Origin: Flagellimonas lutimaris
Lineage (GTDB): Bacteria; Bacteroidota; Bacteroidia; Flavobacteriales; Flavobacteriaceae
Length of the DNA: 64,000 bases
Direction: 5' to 3'
Assembly: GCF_003581615.1 (NCBI RefSeq)
Contig: NZ_QXFH01000070.1
Span: 744,001 to 808,000, forward strand
The notes beneath the pieces are model-generated. The model saw nothing but the letters and a program-made list of their open reading frames with translations, was not told where the DNA came from and did no database searches. Positions 43,930 to 53,195 of the stretch are shown here, piece after piece (position 1 is the first letter of the stretch; each line of letters opens with the position of its first letter). Made by a program: the position numbers and the translations under genes.

Positions 43930-45720
43930 ATGGAGAAGAGAACACAAACAACCCCAATTACCGAACTTAAGCAGGACAACAAAACTCAAGAACTTGTAAA
44001 CGCAAGAAAGGACACCTTGTCCAAACTTAAAAGCGAAGAAGGCAAGGGATTTGAATGGTTGAACGAGTATAGCCGAAAATTTTTGGCATCTGGATACCTA
44101 ACGGAGGGAGTAAGTCCAGAGGAACGTATCCGAGAAATTGGAGATAGGGCAGAAGAGATTTTGCAGATACCGGGGTATTCGGATAAATTCTACGGTTACA
44201 TGTCCGAAGGTTTTTTCTCATTGGCTTCTCCAGTGTGGTCCAACTTTGGTAAAAAACGTGGTTTGCCCATCAGTTGCTTTGGGTCTCATATTGATGATGA
44301 CATGGGGAATATCCTGTACACCCAGTCGGAGGTCGGAATGATGTCCAAACTTGGGGGTGGTACATCTGGGTACTTTGGTAAAATAAGGCACAGAGGGGCT
44401 CCTGTTAAAAATAATGGGCAAGCTTCTGGAGCGGTTCATATTATGCAGTTGTTCGAATCCATGGTCGATGTGGTAAGCCAGGGGTCGGTACGTCGCGGTC
44501 GTTTTTCTCCATATTTGCCGATTGACCATAAGGATATCATGGAATTTTTGGAAATTGGTACCGAAGGGAATCCTATCCAGCAATTGACCCATGGGGTAAC
44601 GGTGACCAACCAGTGGATGCAAGAAATGATAGAAGGTGACACTGATAAAAGAACCGTTTGGGCCAAAGTATTGCAGCGCAGAGGGGAAATGGGATATCCC
44701 TATGTGTTCTTCTCTGACAACGCCAATGACGGCGCTGCAGATGTTTATAAAGACAAAAATCACCGTATCCACGCCAGTAACCTGTGTACGGAGATTATGT
44801 TGCCATCCAATGATAACTGGTCTTTTGTTTGTGTGCTTTCCAGTATCAACTTGATGCATTACGATAAATGGAAAAAGACCGATGCGGTTGAAACCATGGT
44901 TCACTTCTTGGATGCCGTAATTACGGAGTTTATCGAAAAATTGGAGGTTTATAGGGATTCTTCCGATAGAGAAGATCGACAAACCTTCTTGTTTATGGAG
45001 AGAGCTTATAACTTTGCCAAGCAAAACCGTTCGTTGGGTCTAGGTGCTTTGGGATGGCACTCTTTGTTGCAGTCCAAACGATTGGCCTTCAATAGCCAAG
45101 AGGCCTATAACTTGAACAGCGAAATTTTTAAAGAGATCAAAGAGCGTTCTTATAAAGCTTCGGAACAATTGGCGGAGCGTTTTGGTGAACCCGAAGTTTT
45201 GAAGGGTTATGGAAGACGTAATGCTACGTTGAACGCCATTGCACCTACTACATCATCCGCCTTTATTTTGGGTCAGGTATCCCAAGGAATTGAGCCTATT
45301 TGGTCCAATTGCTATGTAAAGGATATCGCTAAAATAAAGACCACTATCAAAAATCCATTTTTGATGGAGTTGTTGGAGGAAAAAGATCAAAACACTTCAG
45401 AGGTTTGGAAGAGTATCCGTGATATGGACGGTTCGGTTCAGCACTTGGATTTCTTGACCGAGGAGGAAAAAGCGGTGTTCAAGACTTATTCAGAATTGGA
45501 TCAATTGGACATTGTTTATCAAGCGGCCAACAGACAAAATCATATTGATCAAGGACAATCGGTAAACATTATTGTACACCCCGATATGCCTACCAAGGAT
45601 GTCAACAAAATCCATGTTACGGCTTGGAAATTGGGTCTAAAATCCTTGTATTACCAGCATAGTATGAATGCTGCACAAAAATTCAAGCAAAAGAAAGATT
45701 GTGTGAGCTGTGAAGCATAG
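43930..45720 (+). CDS. nrdA: Class I ribonucleotide reductase large subunit NrdA without ATP-cone
   Basis: This is the catalytic subunit for reducing ribonucleoside diphosphates. At 596 residues it is short, because no N-terminal ATP-cone is present; the chain goes directly from a charged tail into the catalytic barrel. Catalytic features are visible: SNLCTEI, the Cys of LPISCFG, radical-transfer Tyr-Tyr in KSLYYQHS and C-terminal redox pair CVSC. Overall activity control must come from NrdB. A terminator follows at 45748-45777. Confidence 0.95.
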   Translation: MEKRTQTTPITELKQDNKTQELVNARKDTLSKLKSEEGKGFEWLNEYSRKFLASGYLTEGVSPEERIREIGDRAEEILQIPGYSDKFYGYMSEGFFSLASPVWSNFGKKRGLPISCFGSHIDDDMGNILYTQSEVGMMSKLGGGTSGYFGKIRHRGAPVKNNGQASGAVHIMQLFESMVDVVSQGSVRRGRFSPYLPIDHKDIMEFLEIGTEGNPIQQLTHGVTVTNQWMQEMIEGDTDKRTVWAKVLQRRGEMGYPYVFFSDNANDGAADVYKDKNHRIHASNLCTEIMLPSNDNWSFVCVLSSINLMHYDKWKKTDAVETMVHFLDAVITEFIEKLEVYRDSSDREDRQTFLFMERAYNFAKQNRSLGLGALGWHSLLQSKRLAFNSQEAYNLNSEIFKEIKERSYKASEQLAERFGEPEVLKGYGRRNATLNAIAPTTSSAFILGQVSQGIEPIWSNCYVKDIAKIKTTIKNPFLMELLEEKDQNTSEVWKSIRDMDGSVQHLDFLTEEEKAVFKTYSELDQLDIVYQAANRQNHIDQGQSVNIIVHPDMPTKDVNKIHVTAWKLGLKSLYYQHSMNAAQKFKQKKDCVSCEA

Positions 45721-45747
45721 AAGATATAATAACCAACTTTAAAGAAA

Positions 45748-45777
45748 AGGGCCCTAGTAAAACAGGGTCTTTTTTTT
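45748..45777 (+). terminator. Intrinsic terminator after nrdA
   Basis: The arms AGGGCCCT (45748-45755) and AGGGTCTT (45764-45771) pair with two G-U wobbles, then a T run to 45777. The following stretch to 45998 has no supported gene. Confidence 0.75.
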
Positions 45778-45949
45778 GCACAATACTTTTTTATTCCTGA
45801 GGAGCGGCTCCATAATGGTATTTCCGGTTTAAAAAAGTGTATTGGCACCAATTGTAAGACAACGGTTTTTCTTCCATCAGTAATGTATGTTTTCACAACA
45901 AAACCGTCTTGCCATACAACATAACTTCTCATTTTTAACCCGTTCTTGA

Positions 45950-45957
45950 TAAGTTTG
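45950..45957 (+). promoter_or_regulatory. -7 promoter box TAAGTTTG for the adhesin operon
   Basis: This is a perfect TAnnTTTG match 42 bases before the adhesin ATG. No clear -33 element is seen. Confidence 0.45.
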
Positions 45958-45998
45958 GGTAAGCCTTACTATGTAAGGAGAACCTCATCAACTAAACT

Positions 45999-48900
45999 AT
46001 GTACAAACCCCAATCCTCCCTAATTTCCAGGAGCTTGCTATTGGTAGTTTTACTTCTGCTCGTTTCATTTAAAGCGGCATATTCGCAGGATTGTGTGGTT
46101 AATGCTGGTACAGACCAAACTTTTGACCAGACTACCTCGGTTTTTTTAAATGCTGATACCCCTCCAGTAGGCACAGGGTCTTGGACACAGCTTTCAGGTC
46201 CTACATTGGTGACTTTTAATGATATCAACGACCCCAATGCACAAGTATTCAACACCACATTAGGGACTTACATTTTTGAGTGGACCGTTTCCGATGTCAC
46301 TTGTGATACAGCTTCAGATAAAGCAGCAATTACCATTGAGGGCATAGATTTAGAAATGGAAATGGTCGTCAGTGACACAGAACCCGATATAGGCGATGTG
46401 GTCACTTTTACCATCAATCTGAGCAATATCGGAGGTGTTGGTGCTACAGGGGTAGCTATTGAAAACTTGGTTCCCTTTGGTTTCACAAATATTACCGCTA
46501 TTAATAATAGCGGAACCTTCAGTTTTTTGACAGATAAAGTAACTTGGACGGGAATTAATGTTCCCGTAGGAACCAATACAGCGTCTTTAAATTTTAATGC
46601 CACGGTACAGACACCAACGGGCACACTGGGAGAATTCACCCATATAGCCGAAGTAATTTTTGCAAATCAATTGGATGTGGACAGTACGCCCAATAACGAT
46701 GATGGTGACCAGAGTGAAGATGATGAGGATAACATAACAGTAGCTCCGCTCCAAGCCGATTTATCCTTGATCAAGTCGGTTGTAGGAGGAGATTTGTCAC
46801 CCTTTGTCGGCGAACAGATTAGTTTTGAAATATCCATTTCCAACGATGGCCCACACGCTGCAACAAATGTGCGCGTAGTAGATCAGTTACTGTCAGGGTT
46901 CAATTTTGTTTCCTATTCTGCGACTACCGGAACCTATGATCCAATTAGTGGTTTTTGGGAGGTGGGAACTTTGCCCAATGGAAATACAGAGAACCTTACC
47001 ATTGATGTTGTGGTAAATACCTCAGGAAATTATACCAATACCTCACAAGTTATTGCTTCTGATGCTTTCGATATCGATTCAACTCCATCCAATGGTGTTT
47101 CTTCGGAAGATGATCAGGGAGATGTAATCGTGGCTCCAGAGGAACTCATTGATTTATCCTTGACCAAAACAATTGATAAATCACCTCCCTTGGTGAGTGA
47201 TAATGTTAGGTTTACGCTGACGGTAACCAATGATGGTCCGAGCGATGCTACTTCTGTGGAAGTGACTGATCTATTACCGTCGGGATACACTTATGTTTCT
47301 GATAATGGGGGAGGTACTTATGATGAAATCACAGGAATTTGGAATATAGGGTCTTTGGCGAATGGTAGTTCCACGAGCTTAAGTATCCTTTGCAATGTGA
47401 ATGCGTCCGGAGATTACAACAATGTTGCGGAAATTACGGGGCATGATCAAACTGATATTGATTCAACCCCAAATAATGATGCGCCTGGTGAGGATGACCA
47501 AGACGAAGTTTCGGTAATACCAGAACCTTTGGTTGATATTTTTGTGACCAAAACGGTAGACCAGCTGATTCCAGAAGTGGGAGAGGAGATACTTTTTACT
47601 GTAACCGTCCAAAATGATGGGCCTAGCGATGCCACCAATGTGGTGGTTACCGATGTTTTGGCTTCCGGTTATCAATTGGTAAATACTACACCCTCAACGG
47701 GAACCTACAATGCTACCAATGGATCATGGGTCGTTGGTGATCTGGCCAATGGTGCCTCCGAGACTCTGGAGGTGGCTGTGGAAATTTTACCGACAGGAAA
47801 TTATACCAACACAGCTGAGCTGACCAATGTTGCCGAAGATGATGTGGACTCCAGTCCCAACAATAACAACGAATCAGAAGATGACCAGCAGACCGTAGAA
47901 CCTATTGTCGTTCCAGTTGCCGACCTGTTATTGCGAAAATCGGTAAATGTATTGAGCCCTTATGTAGGTCAAGAAGTAATTTTTACGATTAATATTTCCA
48001 ATCTTGGGCCAAGTGATGCTTCTGGAGTTGAGGTAATGGATTTGTTGCCGGATGGGTACACTTATGTTTCCCATGGTACTACGGCGGGAATTTATAATGA
48101 CACTACAGGGATGTGGATTCTTAACGGAGATATGGCCGATGGAAGTACCGAAACACTGTCCATTGTGGCCACAGTAAACAACACAGGTGATTATTTCAAT
48201 GTTACAGAAGTATTTGCTTCTGACCAATATGACCCCAATTCAATTCCTAACAACAACAATGTTTTTGAAAATGACCAGGATAATGCGGGAACTACACCTA
48301 TTCCTTCAGCAGATTTAAATTTAGACATAAGTGTAGACAATGAATTTCCCGATGTTGGGTCTCAGGTTACTTTTACCGTCACCCTGACCAATGAGGGACC
48401 TAGTGATGCTGTAGGTGTTGAAGTAGAGAATATATTGCCTGGTGGTTTTACCTATGTTTCGGATGATTCAAGTGGGGCATTTAATCCATCCAATGGACTT
48501 TGGGGTGTAGGAATCATTCCTTTGGAATCTCAAATGGAACTGAACATTGTTGCCCAGGTGAATCCTTCAGGGAATTACACCTCAACTGCAGAGGTTGTTG
48601 ATGCCACTTTTTTTGATGCTGATTCCACTCCAGATAATAATATTTTATCAGAAGATGATCAAGACGAACAATTGATCACTCCAAGACACGTAACCGATAT
48701 TTCCGTATCTAAAGTGGTAAACGACATGAATCCCGAAGTAGGCGATGAGGTTGTTTTTACCATCGAAGTGAACAATGATGGACCCAACGATGCTTCAGGA
48801 TTGATTATTGAAGATGAATTGGAAAACGGTTATCAATTTGTTTCCGCTTCGACAACAGCTGGAATCTATGACGAAATAGCTGGTTCTTGGGATTTGCCCG

Positions 48901-50144
48901 CCATTACCGATGGGTCAACCGAAACTTTGGAGGTCAGAGCGATTGTGCTTTCAAGCGGCGAATATAAAAATACTGCAGAACTGATAGCCTTGGATACTTA
49001 TGACCCAGATTCCAGTCCAAACAATAATTTAGGTTCCGAGGATGATCAAGCGACCATTATTCCCCTTCCTGGTGGATTGAACGATTTATCGCTTTCAAAA
49101 ACGGTAGACAATACAAATCCCAATGTAGGAGATGTAGTTCGGTTTGTGGTAAGTGTCACCAATAACGGTCCATCCGATGCCAGAAACGTTGAGGTCACCG
49201 ATGTTTTACCATCTGGTTATACGTACGAATCCCACACCTCAACAGCTGGGCTTTACAATATTGATTCAGGGATTTGGAGTATAAACCGAACCATTTTAAA
49301 TGAGGATACAGAGAGTTTGGAAATTTTGGCCGTGGTCAATGCACCAACAGGAACCGAAGACGAATATTTAAACGAGGCCTTTGTTACATCAAGTTTGTAT
49401 GCGGATCCCGATAGCGATCCATCAACAGGGATGGATCAAGATGATTTTACCGATGGTATTTCGGATGACGATGAAGTATCTGTTTTTGTGGTGCCTCAAA
49501 CTACCGATATTGTTGTCACAAAAAATGTGGATAATGCAATGCCCAATATTGGAGATCAGGTTGTGTTTGAAATAACCGCAACCAATCAAGGTTTAGATGA
49601 TGCCGTTAATATTGGAATACAGGAAGAACTGCCTTCCGGTTATCAATTTGTAAGCTCCGATGTAACTGTTGGAACTTATGATTCTGAGGCTTCTTTTTGG
49701 GAAATTGAATCCTTGCCCGTTTCCGAAACGGCCACTTTGCTGCTTACTGTAGAGGTTTTGGATGTTGAGGATTACATGAACAGAGTTAGTTTGGCCTATG
49801 TGGACCAATGGGATGTGGATGAAAGTAATAATGATGCCGAAGCATTTGTAGAGCCCAGTTGTCTGGTAGTGTACAACGAATTTTCACCGAATGGTGATGG
49901 TGTAAACGACTATTTTAAGATTGACTGTATTTCTCGTTACCCTGGCAATTCACTTCAGGTGTATAACCGATGGGGAAATATTGTTTTCCAGACACGATCG
50001 TATAAGAATGATTGGGACGGTACTCCGAATGGGCGTGCCATTGTTCAGCCCGAAGACCAGCTGCCCGTAGGCACCTATTATTATGTATTGGATTTAGGAG
50101 ATGGGTCTGAACCACGAACAGATTGGTTGTATTTAAATAGATAA
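45999..50144 (+). CDS. DUF11-repeat surface adhesin with type B T9SS sorting domain
   Basis: The 1381-residue protein has a signal peptide (ending AAYSQ), an Ig/PKD-like first domain, then nine DUF11 units of about 130 residues (for example DLSLTKTIDKSPPLVSD and FTVTVQNDGPSDATNV). Linkers repeat an acidic motif like DVDSSPNNN, then EDDQ, which probably bind calcium. The last 90 residues are a gliding-motility-associated C-terminal domain (YNEFSPNGDGVNDYF, then VYNRWGNIVF), so the protein is exported by the T9SS and attached at the surface. A PorP/SprF gene follows 2 bases later. This resembles SprB-SprF pairs; a role in adhesion is inferred. Confidence 0.92.
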   Translation: MYKPQSSLISRSLLLVVLLLLVSFKAAYSQDCVVNAGTDQTFDQTTSVFLNADTPPVGTGSWTQLSGPTLVTFNDINDPNAQVFNTTLGTYIFEWTVSDVTCDTASDKAAITIEGIDLEMEMVVSDTEPDIGDVVTFTINLSNIGGVGATGVAIENLVPFGFTNITAINNSGTFSFLTDKVTWTGINVPVGTNTASLNFNATVQTPTGTLGEFTHIAEVIFANQLDVDSTPNNDDGDQSEDDEDNITVAPLQADLSLIKSVVGGDLSPFVGEQISFEISISNDGPHAATNVRVVDQLLSGFNFVSYSATTGTYDPISGFWEVGTLPNGNTENLTIDVVVNTSGNYTNTSQVIASDAFDIDSTPSNGVSSEDDQGDVIVAPEELIDLSLTKTIDKSPPLVSDNVRFTLTVTNDGPSDATSVEVTDLLPSGYTYVSDNGGGTYDEITGIWNIGSLANGSSTSLSILCNVNASGDYNNVAEITGHDQTDIDSTPNNDAPGEDDQDEVSVIPEPLVDIFVTKTVDQLIPEVGEEILFTVTVQNDGPSDATNVVVTDVLASGYQLVNTTPSTGTYNATNGSWVVGDLANGASETLEVAVEILPTGNYTNTAELTNVAEDDVDSSPNNNNESEDDQQTVEPIVVPVADLLLRKSVNVLSPYVGQEVIFTINISNLGPSDASGVEVMDLLPDGYTYVSHGTTAGIYNDTTGMWILNGDMADGSTETLSIVATVNNTGDYFNVTEVFASDQYDPNSIPNNNNVFENDQDNAGTTPIPSADLNLDISVDNEFPDVGSQVTFTVTLTNEGPSDAVGVEVENILPGGFTYVSDDSSGAFNPSNGLWGVGIIPLESQMELNIVAQVNPSGNYTSTAEVVDATFFDADSTPDNNILSEDDQDEQLITPRHVTDISVSKVVNDMNPEVGDEVVFTIEVNNDGPNDASGLIIEDELENGYQFVSASTTAGIYDEIAGSWDLPAITDGSTETLEVRAIVLSSGEYKNTAELIALDTYDPDSSPNNNLGSEDDQATIIPLPGGLNDLSLSKTVDNTNPNVGDVVRFVVSVTNNGPSDARNVEVTDVLPSGYTYESHTSTAGLYNIDSGIWSINRTILNEDTESLEILAVVNAPTGTEDEYLNEAFVTSSLYADPDSDPSTGMDQDDFTDGISDDDEVSVFVVPQTTDIVVTKNVDNAMPNIGDQVVFEITATNQGLDDAVNIGIQEELPSGYQFVSSDVTVGTYDSEASFWEIESLPVSETATLLLTVEVLDVEDYMNRVSLAYVDQWDVDESNNDAEAFVEPSCLVVYNEFSPNGDGVNDYFKIDCISRYPGNSLQVYNRWGNIVFQTRSYKNDWDGTPNGRAIVQPEDQLPVGTYYYVLDLGDGSEPRTDWLYLNR
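46341..49830 (+). repeat. Nine diverged DUF11 tandem repeats
   Basis: Units begin near 46349, 46751, 47140, 47528, 47916, 48308, 48688, 49076 and 49500, so the period is mostly 380-405 bp with longer units at the first and eighth. Repeat similarity is clear in protein and moderate in DNA, so the array is old, not freshly duplicated. Confidence 0.85.
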
Positions 50145-50146
50145 AT

Positions 50147-51088
50147 ATGGGGGTTGTTTTTACAAAACATATAACAAAGGGATATAAACAAGCTTGTCTA
50201 TTGCTGTTTACCCTGTGCTCAGTTTCCATGTATGCACAGCAAGACCCTCAATTCACCCAATATATGTACAACACCATGAGTGTTAATCCAGCCTATGCTG
50301 GTTCCAATGGCCATTTAACAGCTTTGTTGTTGCACCGATCACAATGGGTAGGAGTAAATGGTGCTCCTAATACGCAAGTATTGGCCGTGGATACACCTTT
50401 GGAAAACAAACTTGGGATAGGGGGAATCATCTCTCGTGATGCCTTGGGACCTTCTTCCGAAATATCGGTCGACGGAAATGTTTCCTATACCATTCAATTG
50501 GATAGTGCCAATAGTAAGCTTTCTTTTGGGATGAAGTTGGGCGGACGCATTTTTGATGTGGATTTTTCCAAAGGACTTACTGAAGATGCGGATGTGGCCT
50601 TTCAAAATAATATCAAAAGCAAATTCTTCCCTACTATTGGGGCGGGAATATATTACGATACGAAGAAGGGGTATTTGGGGTTTGCCATACCCAATTTCTT
50701 TTCACAAAAGCATTACGATGGCGAGGAGCAAGAAATTGCTGCGGAGCGATTGCATTATTACTTTATTGGTGGAAAGGTTATGGATTTGACCCCTGATGTA
50801 AAATTGAAGCCAGCTTTCTTTGTAAAATGGGTTCCGGGTGCTCCGATCGTTGCCGATGTTTCGGTAAATACCATGCTCAAGGAAACTTTCACTTTTGGTT
50901 TGGCCTACCGTTGGGACGATTCTTTTTCCACTTTGTTGGGAATGCAGATTAACCCGAATTTTAGTGCGGGCTATGCCTACGATTTAACCACTTCCAATTT
51001 GGCAAGCTACACAGGAGGGTCTCACGAACTTTTTGTGCGATACGAGTTCAAATCCAGCAAAAAACCAAAAGAGGAGCCTACGTTCTAA
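50147..51088 (+). CDS. PorP/SprF-family type IX secretion membrane protein
   Basis: The 313-residue protein has a signal peptide (ending VSMYAQ) and the PorP/SprF start QQDPQFTQYMYNTMSVNPAYAG-type segment, with a beta-rich outer-membrane-like body. Such proteins help export or anchor T9SS type B cargo and often follow the cargo gene, as here (2-base gap). The partner is almost certainly the DUF11 adhesin. It is one of many paralogs expected in such a genome. Confidence 0.92.
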   Translation: MGVVFTKHITKGYKQACLLLFTLCSVSMYAQQDPQFTQYMYNTMSVNPAYAGSNGHLTALLLHRSQWVGVNGAPNTQVLAVDTPLENKLGIGGIISRDALGPSSEISVDGNVSYTIQLDSANSKLSFGMKLGGRIFDVDFSKGLTEDADVAFQNNIKSKFFPTIGAGIYYDTKKGYLGFAIPNFFSQKHYDGEEQEIAAERLHYYFIGGKVMDLTPDVKLKPAFFVKWVPGAPIVADVSVNTMLKETFTFGLAYRWDDSFSTLLGMQINPNFSAGYAYDLTTSNLASYTGGSHELFVRYEFKSSKKPKEEPTF

Positions 51089-51189
51089 GTTTTAGTAAAT
51101 GTATCTTCCTTTAAGAACTATTCTTCAGCTAGAAATTGTCATTATCTTTAGCATTGCAATGAAAAATTAGTTGCTAAAATTGATTTGCT

Positions 51190-51771
51190 ATGGAGAGGAA
51201 TGAGTTGTATCCCGTTTTTTTAAAAGTTTCAAACTTGAATGTGCTCATTGTGGGTGGAGGCAATGTTGGGTTGGAAAAATTGACTTTTTTGTTGAAATCC
51301 AGTCCCAAAGCACAAGTACAGATGGTAGCCCCTGAGTTTTTACCCGACACTTTGGAATTAGCGGAAAAGCACAATGTGGAAACTACCAAGGATGTGTATG
51401 TTAAGAAGTATTTGGAAGGGAAACATATGGTTATAGCTTGCACAGACAAGCCTGAAGTGAACGAGCAGGTGTACCATGACTGTAGAAGGCAAAGTAAACT
51501 GGTGAATGTGGCAGATAATCCACCCTTTTGTGATTTTTATATGGGCGGTATTGTGACCAAGGGCAATGTAAAAGTTGCCATTTCTACCAACGGGAAATCC
51601 CCGACAACAGCAAAGCGGTTACGTCAATTTTTTGAGGATGTGCTCCCCGAAAATATAGATGACCTTGTGAACAACCTTAATGAATACCGCAAGACTTTAA
51701 AAGGTGATTTTGAGCAAAAGGTAGAGGCCTTGAACGAGTTCACAAAAGGCTTGGTCAATAAGAAAGATTAA
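51190..51771 (+). CDS. Precorrin-2 dehydrogenase / siroheme synthase N-terminal (CysG-N) family
   Basis: The 193-residue protein has the NAD site NVLIVGGGNVGLEKL and the family segments VNVADNPPFCDFYMGGIV and ISTNGKSPTTAKRLRQFF. It probably oxidises precorrin-2 and inserts iron to form siroheme for sulfite or nitrite reductases. It lacks the methyltransferase half of full CysG, and no siroheme or sulfite genes are adjacent. A partial -7 match (TATCTTTA) lies near 51144. Confidence 0.9.
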   Translation: MERNELYPVFLKVSNLNVLIVGGGNVGLEKLTFLLKSSPKAQVQMVAPEFLPDTLELAEKHNVETTKDVYVKKYLEGKHMVIACTDKPEVNEQVYHDCRRQSKLVNVADNPPFCDFYMGGIVTKGNVKVAISTNGKSPTTAKRLRQFFEDVLPENIDDLVNNLNEYRKTLKGDFEQKVEALNEFTKGLVNKKD

Positions 51772-51778
51772 AAAGGTT

Positions 51779-52072
51779 CTACAACCGTTTCATGGCTTCA
51801 ATCAAATCATCTTTTTTTCTGGGTGAAATGTTTACCTGCAAATCGTTGTTCATTATCACATAGCCCCCATCTGATTTGATATATTTTTTCACCTTTTTTA
51901 AATTGATGAGGTAACTGTTGTGAACACGCATAAATTGATGTTCAGACAATAGATTTTCATATTCCTTTAAGTGTTTGCTCACCAATAGGGTATTATTGTG
52001 CTCAAGGACAAAACTGGTATATGAGCCATCTGCCTTACATGCTATGATATCGTCCATAGCAATAAATTCCAT
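51779..52072 (-). CDS. Truncated LytTR DNA-binding domain protein
   Basis: A single LytTR domain (EFIAMDDIIACKADGSYTS, then FMRVHNSYLINLKKVKKY) fills the 97 residues from the ATG at 52072. Full LytTR response regulators are about 240 residues with a receiver domain, which is missing. A longer reading from TTG at 52105 adds 11 residues with no LytTR similarity. Those bases overlap, in another frame, the start of a DUF5723-like gene. So this is a headless domain joined to a foreign 5' end. Whether it is expressed is unknown. Confidence 0.7.
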   Translation of the reverse strand: MEFIAMDDIIACKADGSYTSFVLEHNNTLLVSKHLKEYENLLSEHQFMRVHNSYLINLKKVKKYIKSDGGYVIMNNDLQVNISPRKKDDLIEAMKRL

Positions 52073-52193
52073 GCACCCCGTTATAATTATCTTCCAAATA
52101 CCCAAGATAGGATTGGGATTGGATTACGTTGATTGTCGAAGTCAATAATAAGCCTATTATTAGCTTCCTTAAATACATCATTTTATTTTCCAT
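52073..52193 (-). pseudogene. 5' remnant of a DUF5723-like gene fused to the LytTR fragment
   Basis: From ATG at 52193 a signal-peptide-like stretch (LRKLIIGLLLTSTINV) is followed by QSQSYLGYLEDNYNGVHGI. That last part is the usual start of mature DUF5723 outer-membrane-type proteins in flavobacteria. Similarity stops near 52070, exactly where LytTR begins, and the frame ends at 52035. This looks like a deletion join between two genes. The family name is from memory and moderate. Confidence 0.5.
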
Positions 52194-52633
52194 GATCTAC
52201 GTTTAGGGTTTGGTTTTCATGTTTTTGAAAAGACAAATAGAATATAAATAATGATGATCTATAGGGACAAATAAACGAATCGGGCTTTTGGATTGACGAA
52301 TGGGGCAGTTGAATTTATACACCATTTTGAAGTGAAGAGTATTCCTACCTATTACGAGTTGCCCCCAAAGCAAAAAACCATTACAACCAAAGAATTTTAA
52401 AATTCCTTGGCGTAACGGAAACCTCAACTAAACTAAACACTTTTATGGCCAACAGTCTTCAAAAGTGAATTGCTATATATGCATGCGTTAAATAGATCTT
52501 GCTTATCAATATGCACTAACGCGATTGCACAACAAACATAAGTGGTAAAAATGATATAGAAGTCCTCCGTTTTACGGATGACCTGTTTGAACCAATGAAT
52601 GCCCTTTTTGGTTTGAGGAAGAAAAAAACAAGC
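52194..52633. other. Gene-free region between the LytTR scar and the YegP terminator
   Basis: I see no supported gene. The minus strand has an open frame of about 80 codons (about 52430-52672) without a start. The base composition is AT rich. This may be decayed sequence from the event that joined the flanking genes. Confidence 0.5.
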
Positions 52634-52660
52634 ATAAAAAAACAGCCCTTTAGGACTGTT
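52634..52660 (-). terminator. Intrinsic terminator after the YegP gene
   Basis: On the minus strand AACAGTCC pairs with GGGCTGTT (one G-U) around TAAA, followed by seven T residues. Confidence 0.8.
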
Positions 52661-52687
52661 CTTAATTATTTAAAACGGTATGGTCAA

Positions 52688-53014
52688 TTAGATTTCCTCT
52701 ACCGATGCACTTGGCGCGTTCTTTTTTACGGAAGCAATACCGTTTTCCATGGCAGATTCGCTGGAATACATTTCGCTATTGCCTATAACTTGGCCATTTG
52801 ATGCTTTTAGGTTAAAGAATGGGCTGCCATCCTTTGCGGTGTTTCTTTCAAAATTTCCATCTTCCTGTGAATGCTTTTTCACAGACTCGATACCATTTTC
52901 GCAGCCATCTTTGGATGAATATCCCTGACTGCTTAAAATTACTTGGCCGTTCCCAGCTTTTAAATTAAACCTGAACTTGCCGGCTTTATCCGTTTTAATC
53001 TCAAATTTTCCCAT
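52688..53014 (-). CDS. YegP family (DUF1508) protein, two tandem repeats
   Basis: The 108-residue protein has two copies of the DUF1508 unit, GKFRFNLKAGNGQVILSSQG and SPFFNLKASNGQVIGNSE, each ending NGI(E/A)SVKK. The fold is a small beta-rich dimer and the function is unknown. It is a single-gene unit with its own promoter (53035-53066) and terminator. Confidence 0.92.
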   Translation of the reverse strand: MGKFEIKTDKAGKFRFNLKAGNGQVILSSQGYSSKDGCENGIESVKKHSQEDGNFERNTAKDGSPFFNLKASNGQVIGNSEMYSSESAMENGIASVKKNAPSASVEEI

Positions 53015-53034
53015 ACTTAATCTATTTTAAGTAA

Positions 53035-53066
53035 TAAATCTAGATATTTTATTAAAAAATGACCAA
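53035..53066 (-). promoter_or_regulatory. Promoter for the YegP gene (TTG, 21-base spacer, TAGATTTA)
   Basis: The minus-strand -7 box TAGATTTA (53035-53042) matches seven of eight consensus positions. A TTG lies 21 bases upstream (53064-53066). Confidence 0.5.
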
Positions 53067-53150
53067 TAAAAGATGCGAAAATTGATAATAAAATAAGTTT
53101 TGGATGCTTTGAGAAACACTTTGGGAATAGAATAAAAGTTTTACACACAA

Positions 53151-53181
53151 AAAAAGGAGACAATTTTGCCTCCTTTTTTAT
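53151..53181 (-). terminator. Terminator after proA
   Basis: GGAG and CTCC arms flanked by A5 and T6 runs form a short hairpin just 3' of proA. It is symmetric enough to work in both directions. Confidence 0.7.
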
Positions 53182-53195
53182 TGTATATATAATTT

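Noticed and set aside
44218-45024. 268-codon open frame antisense to nrdA
   Set aside because: It lies entirely opposite a highly conserved gene, shows no recognisable domain, and such shadows are common in conserved coding DNA.
45721-45998. Possible small gene between nrdA and the adhesin
   Set aside because: The frames there are short, one overlaps the nrdA end and terminator, and none has a recognisable motif.
52430-52672. Minus-strand open frame of about 80 codons ending KTVGHKSV
   Set aside because: It has no start codon of use and runs through the YegP terminator. The GHKS end recalls tyrosine recombinases but the rest does not match.
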